This document shows, one piece after another, positions 46,450-57,649 of a stretch of 64,000 nucleotides of DNA. The stretch is taken from assembly GCA_014773175.1 (NCBI GenBank), contig VXCM01003313.1, positions 40,586-104,585 on the forward strand. Direction: 5' to 3'. Every line of letters begins with the position of its first letter. The stretch's first letter is position 1. A program made the position numbers and the translations under genes. The stretch comes from Lucifuga dentata (Eukaryota; Chordata; Actinopteri; Ophidiiformes; Bythitidae). The notes under the pieces are model-generated. The model was not told the origin of the DNA, searched no databases, and was given only the letters and a program-made list of their open reading frames with translations.

Positions 46450-48640
46450 GTATAACAAGTTGGGAGGTGGATGAGATATGATTGTGAGGAGGAGGAGGAG
46501 GAGGAGGAATAAAAGTTTGATATTTTCAACAGTGTAATATTGTAGAAGAGTTAGAAACAGGAAGAAATATGAAGGCATTTGAGGGAACTGATTGCATGTA
46601 TAAGGGAATGGACAATCAAGAAAAATGGAGTATCGCAAGAATGTAAAGGATTGGGAAGGATGATTTAAAGAAGCATAGGAGGAAAGTTTGATAGAATAAG
46701 AAAGGAAAAATGGGAGGACGATATGGGGTGAAGAATAGGACAACAGAAAAAGGAGCGATCTTGGAGGGGCTGGGTGCTAATTCAGAGAATGGATGTGAGC
46801 AGCAGCCAAGGCATTTTGTATTAACATAATTAACAGATGGTGTTAGTGATTAGGTTACATGTGATTCAGGAAGTCAGGGTTGTTAGCTGAGTGTTAAGGC
46901 TGCACATTCTGTCAGCTGAAAAAAAAAAAAAGATGGGAAAAGAACAATGTCAGTGGAGGGAATTAAATCAAAAACACTTACACACTTCTAAACACACAAC
47001 TGTGGGGGGAAGAGGATACACTCGCATGATCGCATATGCACAGATGTAGGTGCGTGTGTAAGCGCATAGGCGTCCTCACACAACCGCACACTAGTGTACG
47101 TGAACACACTTACACACATAATAAGCTTGGTAACAGACGCACTAGCCCAAATGCAGACTTAAAATGCATTGTTTCTGGGTTCTTTAGTGTACCGGTGAGG
47201 GACATAAAGACATTTTATGAGCCATGGCCCGCTTTCAAAGCTTTGTCTACTATAAACGGAGCTTTGATATGAGAATAGTGACATACTGCTAGGAGATGAC
47301 TCTTTGTGACTCAGTAAAATATAAAAATAGGCCTGTTGGCTCACTAATCTGAACACGGTGCATGCCTTTGTTCCAAGTATTACTGTCTGTAACTTTAGAC
47401 AGAACTTTGTGTGTGTGTGTATGTGTGTGAGAGAGAATGTTGACGTCACTTGGGTTACTCTTAAAGGTGTCTCACTGTTTGTATGAAAAATGGAGTGTGC
47501 ATCTGCATATATGTACTGTGTGTATTTGTGTTATTGCTTTAGTCTGGCCCATTTGAGCTGCTTATGTAGCACTGTTTCCACCGGTTGTAATTTAGTCTTC
47601 CACCTGTTTAATATTACATTGTATTACTCACTTCACATCTGCCGCCATGTGAGTGTCTGTGTTTGTGTCTGTCTCTATCTCTGTCTGTCTGTCATGTCGG
47701 CCAATTGGTTTGTTTTCCTGTATTTTCACAGAAGTAAGTTGAGTAGTCTGATAACTGTGTGTGTGAACAGACAGACAGACTACACAGTGGAAACAAACAA
47801 AATGTCTTGAAGCAGTAGGTATGTGTGCACATGTGTATGAGATTGTGTGTGTTTGCGTGGTGTCTGTGTCTTCAAAGCAATCTGGTTTTAATGACCGTGG
47901 GCTGTTGTCCAGCGTGTAATTCAGACAGGCAGGAATGTGCTTGGCTGATTCTGTGTGTGTGTATGAGTGTGTATATGTGTAGGTACGTTTTGTCAGTTGC
48001 CCTTTATTCAGCCACTCTTAAGTGTCCCCGGTCTGCTTGGGGCTGGCGTGATTGTGAACTGGCCCTCTGGTGGTTTCCAAATCAATCACAGGTCCTCAAA
48101 CACAGACCAAAACATTGACAGTGACTACCAGTTTCCTGGAACAATCTGCTCCCCTTAAATAACCTCACATGGTTTCAGTGACTTTTGCTCTGTCATCAGG
48201 CAGGCTGATGTGTGACGATTTTGGTGGATCCATCCTCCCGGGGCTATTTGGACAGCACAAAAATGGGTCAGACCATCTCTGTGTCTTTCTTTTTGACTCC
48301 ATGTCATTGTGCTTTGGTATAAGCTGGCAGTTTAGGACCCTCATTAGAGGTTTATGGATAATTCCTTTTGTTCAAATCCAGTGCCAGAATCAGGGACTTA
48401 ACCAAAACAACTTTAGCACCAACCTCAGCCTCACACAAGTTATATAATCATTATTGTCATGCCTATGAGAATGATGTGGTTTTCTGACACAGAAATTAAA
48501 TAAATTTTAGTATTTATATGGATGAGTAGGTTCAAAACTCAGGGCTAGAAATGCATCGTTTGGCAAAAATATATACGTCATCTGTAAATTAAGCTATCCA
48601 ATACAAATCTGGCTCTGTTCAAGACTTGTGAAGTCCCTGC
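46450..48640. other. Stretch without a recognised gene
   Basis: A (GGA)n run at about 46488-46508, purine-rich DNA to 46760, a TAAC/ATTAAC-rich bit near 46820-46850, then GT-rich and unique sequence. No supported gene. Confidence 0.45.
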
Positions 48641-48662
48641 AAGCACAACTAGCTCACTGTTG

Positions 48663-48663
<1 letters not shown>

Positions 48664-48709
<46 letters not shown>

Positions 48710-48724
48710 NTAAAAAAAAAAAAA
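48664..48724. repeat. Poly(T)-N-poly(A) junction
   Basis: 46 T, N at 48710, T, then 13 A. Unlike other Ns in homopolymers, the base identity changes across the gap. Confidence 0.9.
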
Positions 48725-48781
48725 GTCAATATTACACTTACATTCATCAAATGGACAGAAACACAAATCCAGTTGGTTGGT

Positions 48782-48864
48782 AATACTGCTGTGAGTCTTC
48801 TAATTTCTAATACAGCAGTATTTTAGATAGAATCTAGAATACTGCTGTAAGTCTTCTAGATTCT
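48782..48864. repeat. Interleaved direct and inverted repeats
   Basis: AATACTGCTGT occurs at 48782-48792 and 48838-48848, with its exact reverse complement ACAGCAGTATT at 48812-48822 between them. A second inverted pair AGAATCTAGA (48829-48838) and TCTAGATTCT (48855-48864) overlaps the right half. The flanking GTCTTCTA phrases are shared by both direct copies. Confidence 0.85.
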
Positions 48865-49580
48865 GTGTAGAAATTTGTTTCGTAACATGTCAGCCATAAC
48901 AACTTGACTGAAGATATTTGGCTGTGTATCTGTCAGCTTATTCTGGAAAACTGTTCTGCAATAATTAAAAAAATATTATTGCAACTTTGTACAAATACTT
49001 TTGATATTTTGTTTACAGGTTGAGGTACAGATTGAGGTTCTTTGTGGAATAAGTGCCATATGGATTCCATTTTAACAAAACTGTATATGTTACTGTGGAA
49101 AACATTATTGTCTGCTGCTAAATCTGTCACCACCAATCTGTAATAATAATAAATACAACAATTCTAAATTGATGATTAATTGATCGTCTAAGGAAAATTT
49201 GGCTGCTGCACCCATTTAAAGCTACACCAGCAAGTGATTTCTCAGACTCCAGCCTCATTTTCCAGTTGTGTTTCAGCAGCTCCAATCCCACACCCACTTC
49301 CAGCTGTACCCTCAGTGTGGCCTAACGTAGAGCTCCAGCTGTCCAGAGTGGAATCAATGCAGCATTAGAGTGATGGCGGTTGTGGCTGTGCTTGGGTCAT
49401 TTTATGGTGTGGACATGGAAATAGAGGATCAATCAGACCCATGATATCTTATTACTAACGTTAATTCACCCAGACCAGTATGGATCTATGCATTAGCCTG
49501 GCTAAGTTGTGATTTAGAGCAGAGTGGAATTGAGTGTGGAAAGGGCTGTGTGGGTGTGTGTTTGTGCATGTGGGTGTGAC

Positions 49581-49605
49581 TTTTTTTTTTNTTTTTTTTT
49601 TTTTT
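49581..49605. repeat. Poly(T) tract broken by an N
   Basis: 10 T, N at 49591, then 14 T. Confidence 0.9.
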
Positions 49606-50096
49606 GTATTTTTCTCTGACTCTTTAACAGTTCCTCATGTGCATAATTTACTCATACAGTACGAGTCAATCCTGCAAATATCTAAATGTTTACTTTATTC
49701 AATATTCCACATGAGGTTGAAATTAAATGGAATAAGAACAATTACCCACCAGAGAAAAATGAAGGCCAATAGATTATCATGTACTTCCTTTTTCAAACTT
49801 TAACAGTCAAGCCAAACCTCTGTTAGACAGATTCACTTATGAAACAAAGCTTAAGTCTGCTGGAGCTGGTCATCATTCACATGGACCCTGTTGCTGTTGC
49901 CTCCTGGGAATATTTCCTGGTGTACAATATTTGCGAGGTGCGAGACTCTCCAGAGCAGGGTCGCCCTGAAAACATGTTTTATTCATCCAGTCTGTCACTC
50001 AGCGTGGCTTGTTTTATTTTTGTTTAATGTTTCTTCTGAGGATCAGCATGCACGTGTGTGTGTGTTTTGTTGATATTTTAGTGTCTGTCTGCATTT

Positions 50097-50097
<1 letters not shown>

Positions 50098-50128
<31 letters not shown>
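50098..50128. repeat. (CT)n microsatellite
   Basis: Pure CT run of about 15 units. Confidence 0.95.
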
Positions 50129-50131
<3 letters not shown>

Positions 50132-50480
50132 CTGGTATTTGTGTTTCTGTGTGTGTTTGCGTGTATGTGTGCATGAATAAGGCTGTGCGTGTGTTTGTGT
50201 GGGCGTTTTATCCCTGGAGAGATGAAAAGGCTAAGACCATATGTTATGCAGCAGTAGGCCACAACAGACAGCACCATTGCAAAGTTCAACAATAAAGATT
50301 GCCCAGTGGCCAAGAGCCGGTCGGAGGTTCACTTGGACCAGTTGGTTATCAGTTAATGGTCAAATTGGTCCAGTCCCTGAAAAAAGGTTTTAAACCTTAT
50401 GATTTCTCACTGGCTGAAATCTTATCTGTTCTGGTCTGCTATTTGCCCACTCATCGTTCAATGTTTATTTGGCCAATCAG

Positions 50481-50530
50481 CTGAGATGCCAACTCACCAT
50501 GTACTCAACACTGGTGTTGACTTTGACACC
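50481..50530 (+). other. Candidate short exon
   Basis: TTATTTGGCCAATCAG precedes a 50-base segment ending TTGACACC, followed by GTAAGTGT, a consensus donor. Reading from the third base gives 16 open codons (Glu-Met-Pro-Thr-His-His...Asp-Phe-Asp-Thr) ending in phase 0. This is compatible with the phase-0 start of the candidate at 51591. The acceptor is only moderate and no family is recognised. Confidence 0.2.
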
Positions 50531-51062
50531 GTAAGTGTGCAGGTCACTGTGTGTAGCTTTGTGGTTGGTGTGCTGTGGTTGCTTTGGGGTTTCTATAGTG
50601 TGGGTTTTGAACACAAAGGGCAATTTGTTGATAAGAAACTAGTGATAGATCATGTTGATGATGATCATGTTGCTGCATAACTGTTACTTAAAGGCTGAAC
50701 AGGCTGCCTGTATGGAGGGAAGTGGGATCTGTTGTGTTCTTTCCAGTATTGTCACAAATTTGTTTTCTTTTTTCTAATTGTTTCTTGACCCACCTGTAGC
50801 TTGTAATGCACACCTGGCCATGTGAGGACGAGGGGTCTTTGAATTTTTTCCTCCCATAAGTGTTTTTCATTACTTTCCTTACATACTAAGGTTCTTTTAG
50901 GAAATTTGTGCTTGTCCTCTTGGAAAGGTTGGGCTGGGTTGGTAGCTGTTGCTGTTGCTGGCCTGTAAAGCCCAGATGGAAATCTCTCATCATGGAGCAG
51001 AGCTTATCCCCTGGTCCTCCACTCAAAATCCTTTTCCCTGACAAATGCTCTGTTCATCACTC

Positions 51063-51096
51063 AAAAAAAAAAAAAAAANAAAAAAAAAAAAAAAAA
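51063..51096. repeat. Poly(A) tract broken by an N
   Basis: 16 A, N at 51079, then 17 A; flanked by TCAC on both sides. Confidence 0.9.
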
Positions 51097-51590
51097 TCAC
51101 TCCATATGTATGTTTTATTATGTTTTCCTAATTTAACAACTTTTATGTATTTTGTATCTGATATTACCTGATTTCATTTAATGTCACGCCATAGGCCTAG
51201 CTCTCAGTCATCCGGGAGCAACTCAGGCATGAATAGTAACACCATTTTTATTGTGGATAACAGGTGATCAGTGATCACAGTATCTGCTTTTAGCAGATTT
51301 TATGTAGCGTCATAGCATGCTGTCATATCTGTGATGACAATTTCTCCTGCTCATTACTGCCATCGCCTTTGTCTGTATTGTAATTTGAAACTTGAATTTA
51401 TTTACACTAAGTTTTGTTAAATATTGAGCTGAACTTCATGTTTTTAACAGTATTGATGACTAAATGAACTTGATTCATAAGCTTCTGCATATATTATGTC
51501 CTTCCAGTGAATCTCCTCTTGGGTTAAAAGAAGTAGCTGCTGATTCCATGTATGTTTAAGGTGACACGTAACCGTCTCCATCCTCCTCAG

Positions 51591-51662
51591 GCCCACAGTG
51601 GGAGCAGCAACAAGACGGCAGCGCATGAGGAAGTGGCCATGTTCGGAGTGGAAAAACATAAG
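51591..51662 (+). other. Candidate 72-base exon (best of the set)
   Basis: The acceptor CCGTCTCCATCCTCCTCAG is followed by a 72-base segment ending AAACATAAG and the donor GTAAATGC. In the first frame it gives 24 open codons (Ala-His-Ser-Gly-Ser-Ser...Glu-Lys-His-Lys), phase 0 at both ends. The segment is clearly GC-richer than the AT-rich DNA on both sides. The second frame is also open and very basic (Arg/Lys/Trp); the third has a stop. I do not recognise the peptide and cannot name the gene. Confidence 0.35.
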
Positions 51663-52291
51663 GTAAATGCATTTACGCTTAAGTTGGCCTTCATCATGAT
51701 GCATAAATGCTCATTTGCACCATGTTGAACTCTGCTCAACTTTCTCTTTTTGCCAAGTCACTGAGATCTTTCTGTCAGCTGTTGCCCTGCTGCTCATTGT
51801 CTCCCAGCACTCCTTTCAAATAAATGACTAACAGCCGTTTTGTCTCTGTCAGTGTTGCTGTGAGCACATGGTCAGAATTGGTCAGGAAGTTGTGTGGAGT
51901 AAATAAGTGCTTCAAAGTACAATGTAAAAAGTTAAAGGCTGTTTCTTTCATTATTAAAACAACAGATTCATTTGTGTTAAATTTTGATTGAGTTCATCCA
52001 GTATTTTTAGTCGTTGTTAAGCAAAGTTAGTACAGCTTGAGTATTATTATGGATGATTACAACAATCACACAGTTGATGCCCATGATAAGAGCTGGTGGC
52101 CGATACAGAAGCTCACAACTCCCTGTCAAAATGTCCATCAAGGGACTACTTCTTCTTCTAATTTGAATGTGAGTTGAGACAATGTACTTATGATTTTAAC
52201 AAATTTATGAAAATGGTATTTTTAAAATTTTTTTAACTTGTTTGCCTAGCTAGACAAATGGGGAAAATGTTTTAAAGGGCCAGTTCACCCA

Positions 52292-52292
<1 letters not shown>

Positions 52293-52323
<31 letters not shown>

Positions 52324-52369
52324 ACTTACTACTACTACTACTACTACTAATAATAATAATGATAATAAT
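52293..52369. repeat. Poly(A) with (ACT)n and (AAT)n arrays at the LINE 3' end
   Basis: A run at 52293-52322, ACT array at 52328-52349, AAT array to about 52369. On the minus strand this reads ATT...AGT...T, so the ATT array is the expected simple-repeat tail of the LINE. Just left of it, TTTAAAGGGCCAGTTCACCC (about 52271) resembles the end of a common dispersed fish repeat. Confidence 0.85.
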
Positions 52370-52489
52370 TTGTATATTATCTTTCACAGACAACAGGTTA
52401 CCAACTGCTTCACATGCAGTCATATAAAACAATAAAAAACAATACATAAAATCAAGAAACCAGGAAAACAATAAATAAAAGACATCCAC

Positions 52490-52790
52490 TTCCAACCTAT
52501 CAATGAGAGTTTTGTGATCCACCATATCAAAAGCTGAGCTGAGATCCAATAAGATCAACACCGAATAATCACCAGCGTCTGCAGCCATCATAATGTCATT
52601 AGTAACTCTGAGAAGAGACATTTCGGTTGAATGCAATTTACGAAAACCTGACTGGAATTTATCGAAAATGTTATCTCTCTCCTAGAAAGATGTAAGCTGC
52701 ATAGCAACAACCTTCTCCAGAATCTTAGACAAGAAAGGCAACTTAGAAATAGGCCTACAGTTTTCTGGTAACGAAGGACCAAGGTTGGTT
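52490..52790 (-). pseudogene. Reverse transcriptase N-terminal fragment of the LINE
   Basis: Reads Arg-Pro-Ile-Ser-Lys-Leu-Pro-Phe-Leu-Ser, then a region matching the typical LINE Lys-Ile-Leu-Glu-Lys-Val-Val, an in-frame TAG, then Phe-Gln-Ser-Gly-Phe-Arg and the motif LLDLSSAFDMVDH, which is RT motif A with its catalytic Asp intact. Translation then runs into the 3' untranslated region, so motifs B to E are gone. Catalytically dead. Confidence 0.8.
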
Positions 52791-52884
52791 TTTTTTTTAA
52801 CAGTGGTTCGACAATGGCTTAAAATAGCTCGTAACACATCCAGTTGAAAGTGACCAATTTATCAGAGTTACTACAGAAGAACAC

Positions 52885-53238
52885 AGAATTAAAAACAGAG
52901 AAGTGGGTAAAATATCTGCAAAGGACTTGATGAAGGTTTTGTTTTTCTCAGCAAATCTGTTACATCCTCTAAGGAAACTGGAGAAAAAGAATCCAGATTT
53001 GCACCGTGTTGTGAGCCACTAAAAGGAAGCCTAGATGAATGTGAAGTGCTTGCTCGAACATTTTGTACTTTGTCCACAAAGTAATTGAGAAAGGCATTTC
53101 AGTCCTCATTTGAGAAAACGGGTATGTGTGGAGAAACAGGAGATACAATGGATTTATGGAGTCGAACAAGACTTTAGGATTTCGCTTACTAGAGGATATA
53201 AGAGCAGTAAAATATTCATTTTGAGCATCCTTCAACAT
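52885..53238 (-). pseudogene. Endonuclease-RT linker fragment of the LINE
   Basis: Two overlapping minus frames carry linker phrases typical of these LINEs: a segment around Asn-Pro-Lys-Val-Leu-Phe-Asp-Ser-Ile-Asn and, in another frame, Phe-Ser-Pro-Val-Ser-Leu-Glu-Asp-Val followed by KPSSSPL. The change of frame between them shows at least one indel. Confidence 0.7.
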
Positions 53239-53765
53239 ATCATTAAAACAGTAATAAGCTCTTTCAGATGCAACCTGTGAACCTCAAGTTTTGTGGCTTT
53301 CCATAACCGTTCAATCTTCCAGCATTTACGCCGAAAGCTACGGATAGAGCCATTTATCCACGGAGTTAACTTTTTAGATGGAATCCATTTTGATTTGAGA
53401 GAAGCCACTTTATCAAGCAATGAGGAGCATTTCTCATTAAATGACTGGACAAAAATTTCAACATCCTTACAATATGACTTTGCAGCAGGATTAAATAAAA
53501 CAGAAAAACTGTCAAAGGTCAGAGAAAACACAGTTAGGATCACAAGTAAATCCTCTACTCGAATATGATCAATTTCAAGACCATGAGAGAATACCAAGTC
53601 CAAGATGTGTCCTTTACTGTGAGTTGAACCAGTGACATATTGCACAAAGTTAAAAGATTCCATAGTATTTAGAAATTCAGACACAACGCTGCAAGAGATG
53701 TCATCAACATGAAGATTAAAATCACCAATAATTAAAACTTTGTCCAATTTGATAATGGATGACAT
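53232..53765 (-). pseudogene. Endonuclease-domain C-terminal fragment of the LINE
   Basis: An open frame of 177 codons. GDFNLHVDD at residues 14-22 is the metal-binding/catalytic signature of LINE endonucleases, and THSKGHILDLV at 48-58 is the following conserved block. The expected Ser-Asp-His near residues 71-73 reads Glu-Asp-Leu, so the catalytic His appears lost. The downstream half (Pro-Trp-Ile-Asn and Arg/Lys-rich text) matches the usual post-endonuclease linker. The ATG is simply the first Met in the truncated frame and not a native start. Confidence 0.8.
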
Positions 53766-53769
53766 AACA

Positions 53770-56700
53770 GCTAGTGGTATCTAGTCATGCAGATAATTAT
53801 GTTTTTGTTTGCCCATGTTATGTATTTGCCATTGAGACTTCTGCAACAGCAATGAACCCTGGTTTTGTGCTGTAGCCTCTCTGATTTCATGGCAGCATAA
53901 ATGGGCAAGTACCATGAACTGCTTCTGGACATCAAGCTCACAATTCTAAACTCGTATCTTAGATTTATTTTCAGTGTATCGTTACAGCAAGAAGACTGAA
54001 GACTGATGATTGGCCACTGACCCACTAATCCTGCAATTTTCCACTCAAGTTTCTCCAATGGTTACAAACAATAAAAATATAAACTTACCATTTTAATCTC
54101 AGAAATACTTTGAAGCTCGAGTTTTACTTTAATGTACTACTATGCACTGCTATATACCAAATACTGACTGAATAAATTTCAGAGAGAAATACTGATTTTG
54201 TTCCAACAGAATTTATTTAACAAAAGCCAGCATTGAAGCATTTGGATTATTATCGTACAAAAGATAGAAAAAAACTCAAGTACCCATTAGTGGGCAACAG
54301 CACATGTGGACATTGCACGAACATTTTCTTGTTAATTCTTCTGTGGCTTGTCACAGCATTCAAGCACATAAAGCTAAATATGGTAAAACAGACTTGATCT
54401 CAAGCAGTATGAGCAGAGCAAAATGACTATCCTGTGGTGAAAGAATGATTTCTTATTGGCTGGAATAAAGATTTAGGAAGAATCTTCTGATCAAAAGCCT
54501 TTCACTCATCATTGTGTCCATCAAAACAAAATCTGTTAAAAATGTTAGAAACTTTTTATATGTAGAGCATGTAGTATATCCACGTTTTGTTTCTATATTT
54601 AATGTGTGTGATTGTAATTTGTGATTACATAGGTTCGGTTACTGATACACAATTTTAGGGAAGTGGATCTGCTGATTCTTGCAGATTTTGCTAAAATCCA
54701 CCCTGTTTATAACCGCTGTGTTGTGGCTTGCTGTTCTGTATGTCACTGTTGACTCTCACATGCTGTCTTAATCATGATAACACACAGTAAACTAGTGCAC
54801 ACATGTTCATGCATAGTCTCAGTTATTGTTAATCTTTACATGCAAGCGTACATGCACTGAAAATATTATCGACGGAATCCAGCAATAGACAGTCAGTTTC
54901 TTTGTTTCAGTCCCATGAACACTCACCCAATTTAAATGTTTTGGATGCTCGCAGGCAGTGCACCTGTACATCACACTCAGACATCTCTGTACCCTCTTGT
55001 GTAATAAGAGAGGGCAATCGATAGTGTCACACTGAAAAACCAGAACAAAGAAAGACACCAAAGTGAAATTGACAGATAGATGGGGGAGTAACAGCTTTAA
55101 AGTTAATTTGTGCTCTCTTTCTCCTTCTTTCTCATATTGTCTCTCAAAGCCTCCCTCCCCTTTTTCTCCACCTTCTTTCTAGTTTTTCCTCTCTCTCGCT
55201 GTCTCTTTATTTACACACACCTCTTCCCTGTAGAGGTCATTTTAAAGACAAAGCTTGGGCCAATCAAACTGAAGTTGTATAGTCCTAGTTGTGGCTGCCT
55301 GATTGAGAGTGACATTGACACGATTACGACAGACAAACTAGATTAAGAACGACGTGGCACTCCCTCTCTTCCTCCGTCTACCCTCTGTTCCTCTCTGTCT
55401 ACCCTCTTCTCCCTCCTTCATTCCTCTTTGGGCTTGTAGTCTCTGTGCCAGTTGCAATACAATGTTGCATTTTACACAAGTTTTGCCCTCCAACAACACT
55501 CATCTGCACTCATCAGTGTGTCTGTGTACTATAACTGCAGTGTACCTGTGCAGCCAAACACTCCATGTAATGGGGCTACGATACTTCTCATCCAATTTTC
55601 CTCAGTAACAGCAGGCATAGCCATAATATGCTTTGTCAGACAAATGTACACAGATTCTACCCTTCCTGTCTTGGCCTCGTTGCCGCAATTGACCCACGTT
55701 TGCTTTACACGCCTTGCCATGAAGGCATTAAAGTATTTAGTACACAGCTGCCAACATCTGGGAGCAGCTGGTGTTAGCTCATCAGCACCAATAGGCCTTT
55801 TACCAGCCAGCAGTCTCTCCAAATCTCCTCACCTCCCTGTGAAGACTTTGGATGACAATAATTACAGTTTTCTCCACAGTTCTGGCATTGTATGCCACAG
55901 TTTTGGCCAGAATAGGGAGAAATGGGTAGGCCGGTGGAGGGTGATTATATATAAGCCAGAAAAAGGAGTAGACACAGGATAAGCCCAGCAGAAGACTTAT
56001 TGTATGATATCAGGCCATCCTGTCTTTGCTGCATGGGTGTGGGAAGTAGAGTCATTGATGATCATTGATTATTATTGGTTAAACAAACCTATTTAAACCA
56101 ATATTTGATTTTGGCTTGATAATTGCTGAACTCATTATTATTTATCTTTATACAGACATGTTCTTCCTTATGTCTGTTTAATCTCAGTACTTTGATGTAT
56201 GTTTAGACGTGTGATTATGTGCAGCATGCAGACGTGCATGTGCAGCATAATGTGTGCATGATTGTATTTGTCAGTCTTTTGCTTTGTGTGTCCATGACTA
56301 AGCCTGTTCTCTCTCTGTAAGTGCATGTATCTGTGTGTGTCTGTTTTTGAGTGTGAATTCTGCTATGAGTGGAGAAAGACAATTGCTGGGTCTGATCTAA
56401 TAAGTCTTCATCTCATTTCTCATCCCTCTCCTCACCTCCTCTCCCAAACCGTGTTAGTATCGGTAGCCAGATTAGCTTAATGAAGTCCCAAGGAAGTCAC
56501 TTTCCCTTTGGATGTCCCTCCACTCCACACCATCACTCTCCATAGCCTGGTACATCCTTTAGTATGGCGCTTCATAGTGAGGAGAGGTGAAGAGGATATA
56601 AGGATTTGGGCTTCTCACACTATTAGCTTATGCAGGTTTTCATACACGACAATTGAGCTCAATGTAAGCATCTAGCATATCATTGTAACACAGCTCATTT

Positions 56701-56860
56701 GAGCGACATTGATCCCGCAGTGGTTGACCCCTGATCTCTGACTCTTCTAGCTGGCCCTCAGGGACCAAACCAATATGCGCCATCAGCCTCTCTCAATCTA
56801 ATCATTGCTGCACATAATACCACAGAGTGCTATTAACTTACCATCAGGTTATGGACAAGT
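53770..56860. other. Stretch without a recognised gene
   Basis: AT-rich at the left, with pyrimidine-rich patches at about 55110-55210 and 55355-55430. A frame at 55452-55982 is open for 176 codons on the plus strand, and the opposite strand is open for 97 codons across 55529-55822. Composition is fairly balanced, but I see no domain, signal peptide or splice support. Confidence 0.45.
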
Positions 56861-56867
56861 TGGTGAC

Positions 56868-56916
<49 letters not shown>
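56868..56916. repeat. (CA)n microsatellite
   Basis: Pure CA array of about 24 units. Confidence 0.95.
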
Positions 56917-56917
<1 letters not shown>

Positions 56918-57513
56918 ATACTGAGACAAATACAAACACACTAAGGCTGTACTTAGGTAGATATTTCTCCTGCTTCTGTGGAGAAACAAAGGCAGACAGA
57001 GTGAGAGAGAGAGATAAACGATGACATCTTACCAGTTATACAGGTACACTTTCCTTGGGGCTAAACTCCTCAGATGTACATCAGGATCTCTCAGCAGAAC
57101 ATAACTCCAAAAGAGATTTCATTGATTTGTCATAAGATAAGAGCAAGAGAACATAAATGTTGGCATCGCCAATACCATTTCCTTCATTCTGGTGTTCATC
57201 CTAAACACTTAATGTGTGTTTTTATAGCTTAATTCTGAGTCTGTAATCTCTCTCGGTGTTCTGAAGTGTCTCCATTAGTGATTGCATCAATGGAGTGGTT
57301 TTAGTTCCCCTTGAGGAACAGAGTGGACAGACCCCATTCTGTATCTCCTCAGTGATCCATCAGCAACTGGTCAATACAGAATGATGGACCATGTATGTGT
57401 TGTATATCAACCCTGCTGTGTTGTGCAGGGTTGATGTCTTATGCTAACGTTAAGGTACGATGAGACTTGCAAACCCTTTATAGAGTGCATGTTCCCATTT
57501 TTTGTATTTGAGC

Positions 57514-57516
57514 ATA

Positions 57517-57549
<33 letters not shown>

Positions 57550-57580
57550 TGCGTCTGCGTCTGCGTGAGCTATTGANATA

Positions 57581-57613
<33 letters not shown>

Positions 57614-57640
57614 TGCGTCTGCGTCTGCGTGAGCTATTGA
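57514..57640. repeat. Exact 63-base duplication flanking a single N, including a (GT)15 array (assembly overlap)
   Basis: Bases 57514-57576 equal 57578-57640. Both copies hold the same 15-unit GT array and the GCGTCTGCGTCTGCGTGAGC tail. Identical microsatellite length on both sides argues against an old biological duplication. Confidence 0.92.
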
Positions 57641-57649
57641 GGTCTCTTT

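Larger units (their letters stand above)
48870..50470. other. Stretch without a recognised gene
   Basis: AT-rich unique DNA, a poly(T) split by the N at 49591, and a (CT)n run at about 50098-50128. No supported gene. Confidence 0.5.
52350..53768 (-). mobile_element. 5'-truncated, internally deleted non-LTR retrotransposon (L2/Rex1-like LINE)
   Basis: The minus strand carries, in order: the C-terminal part of an apurinic-type endonuclease (GDFN motif), a linker with conserved PSSSPL text, the start of the reverse transcriptase, and a 3' tail with GTGAAGCAGTTGGTAACC ending in an ATT array. Sequence upstream of about 53768 no longer matches a LINE, the usual outcome of incomplete target-primed reverse transcription. 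After the first RT motif the sequence jumps to the 3' untranslated region, so most of the RT domain including the YADD box is missing. Frameshifts and stops break the rest. Clade is judged from motif style and remains tentative. Confidence 0.85.
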
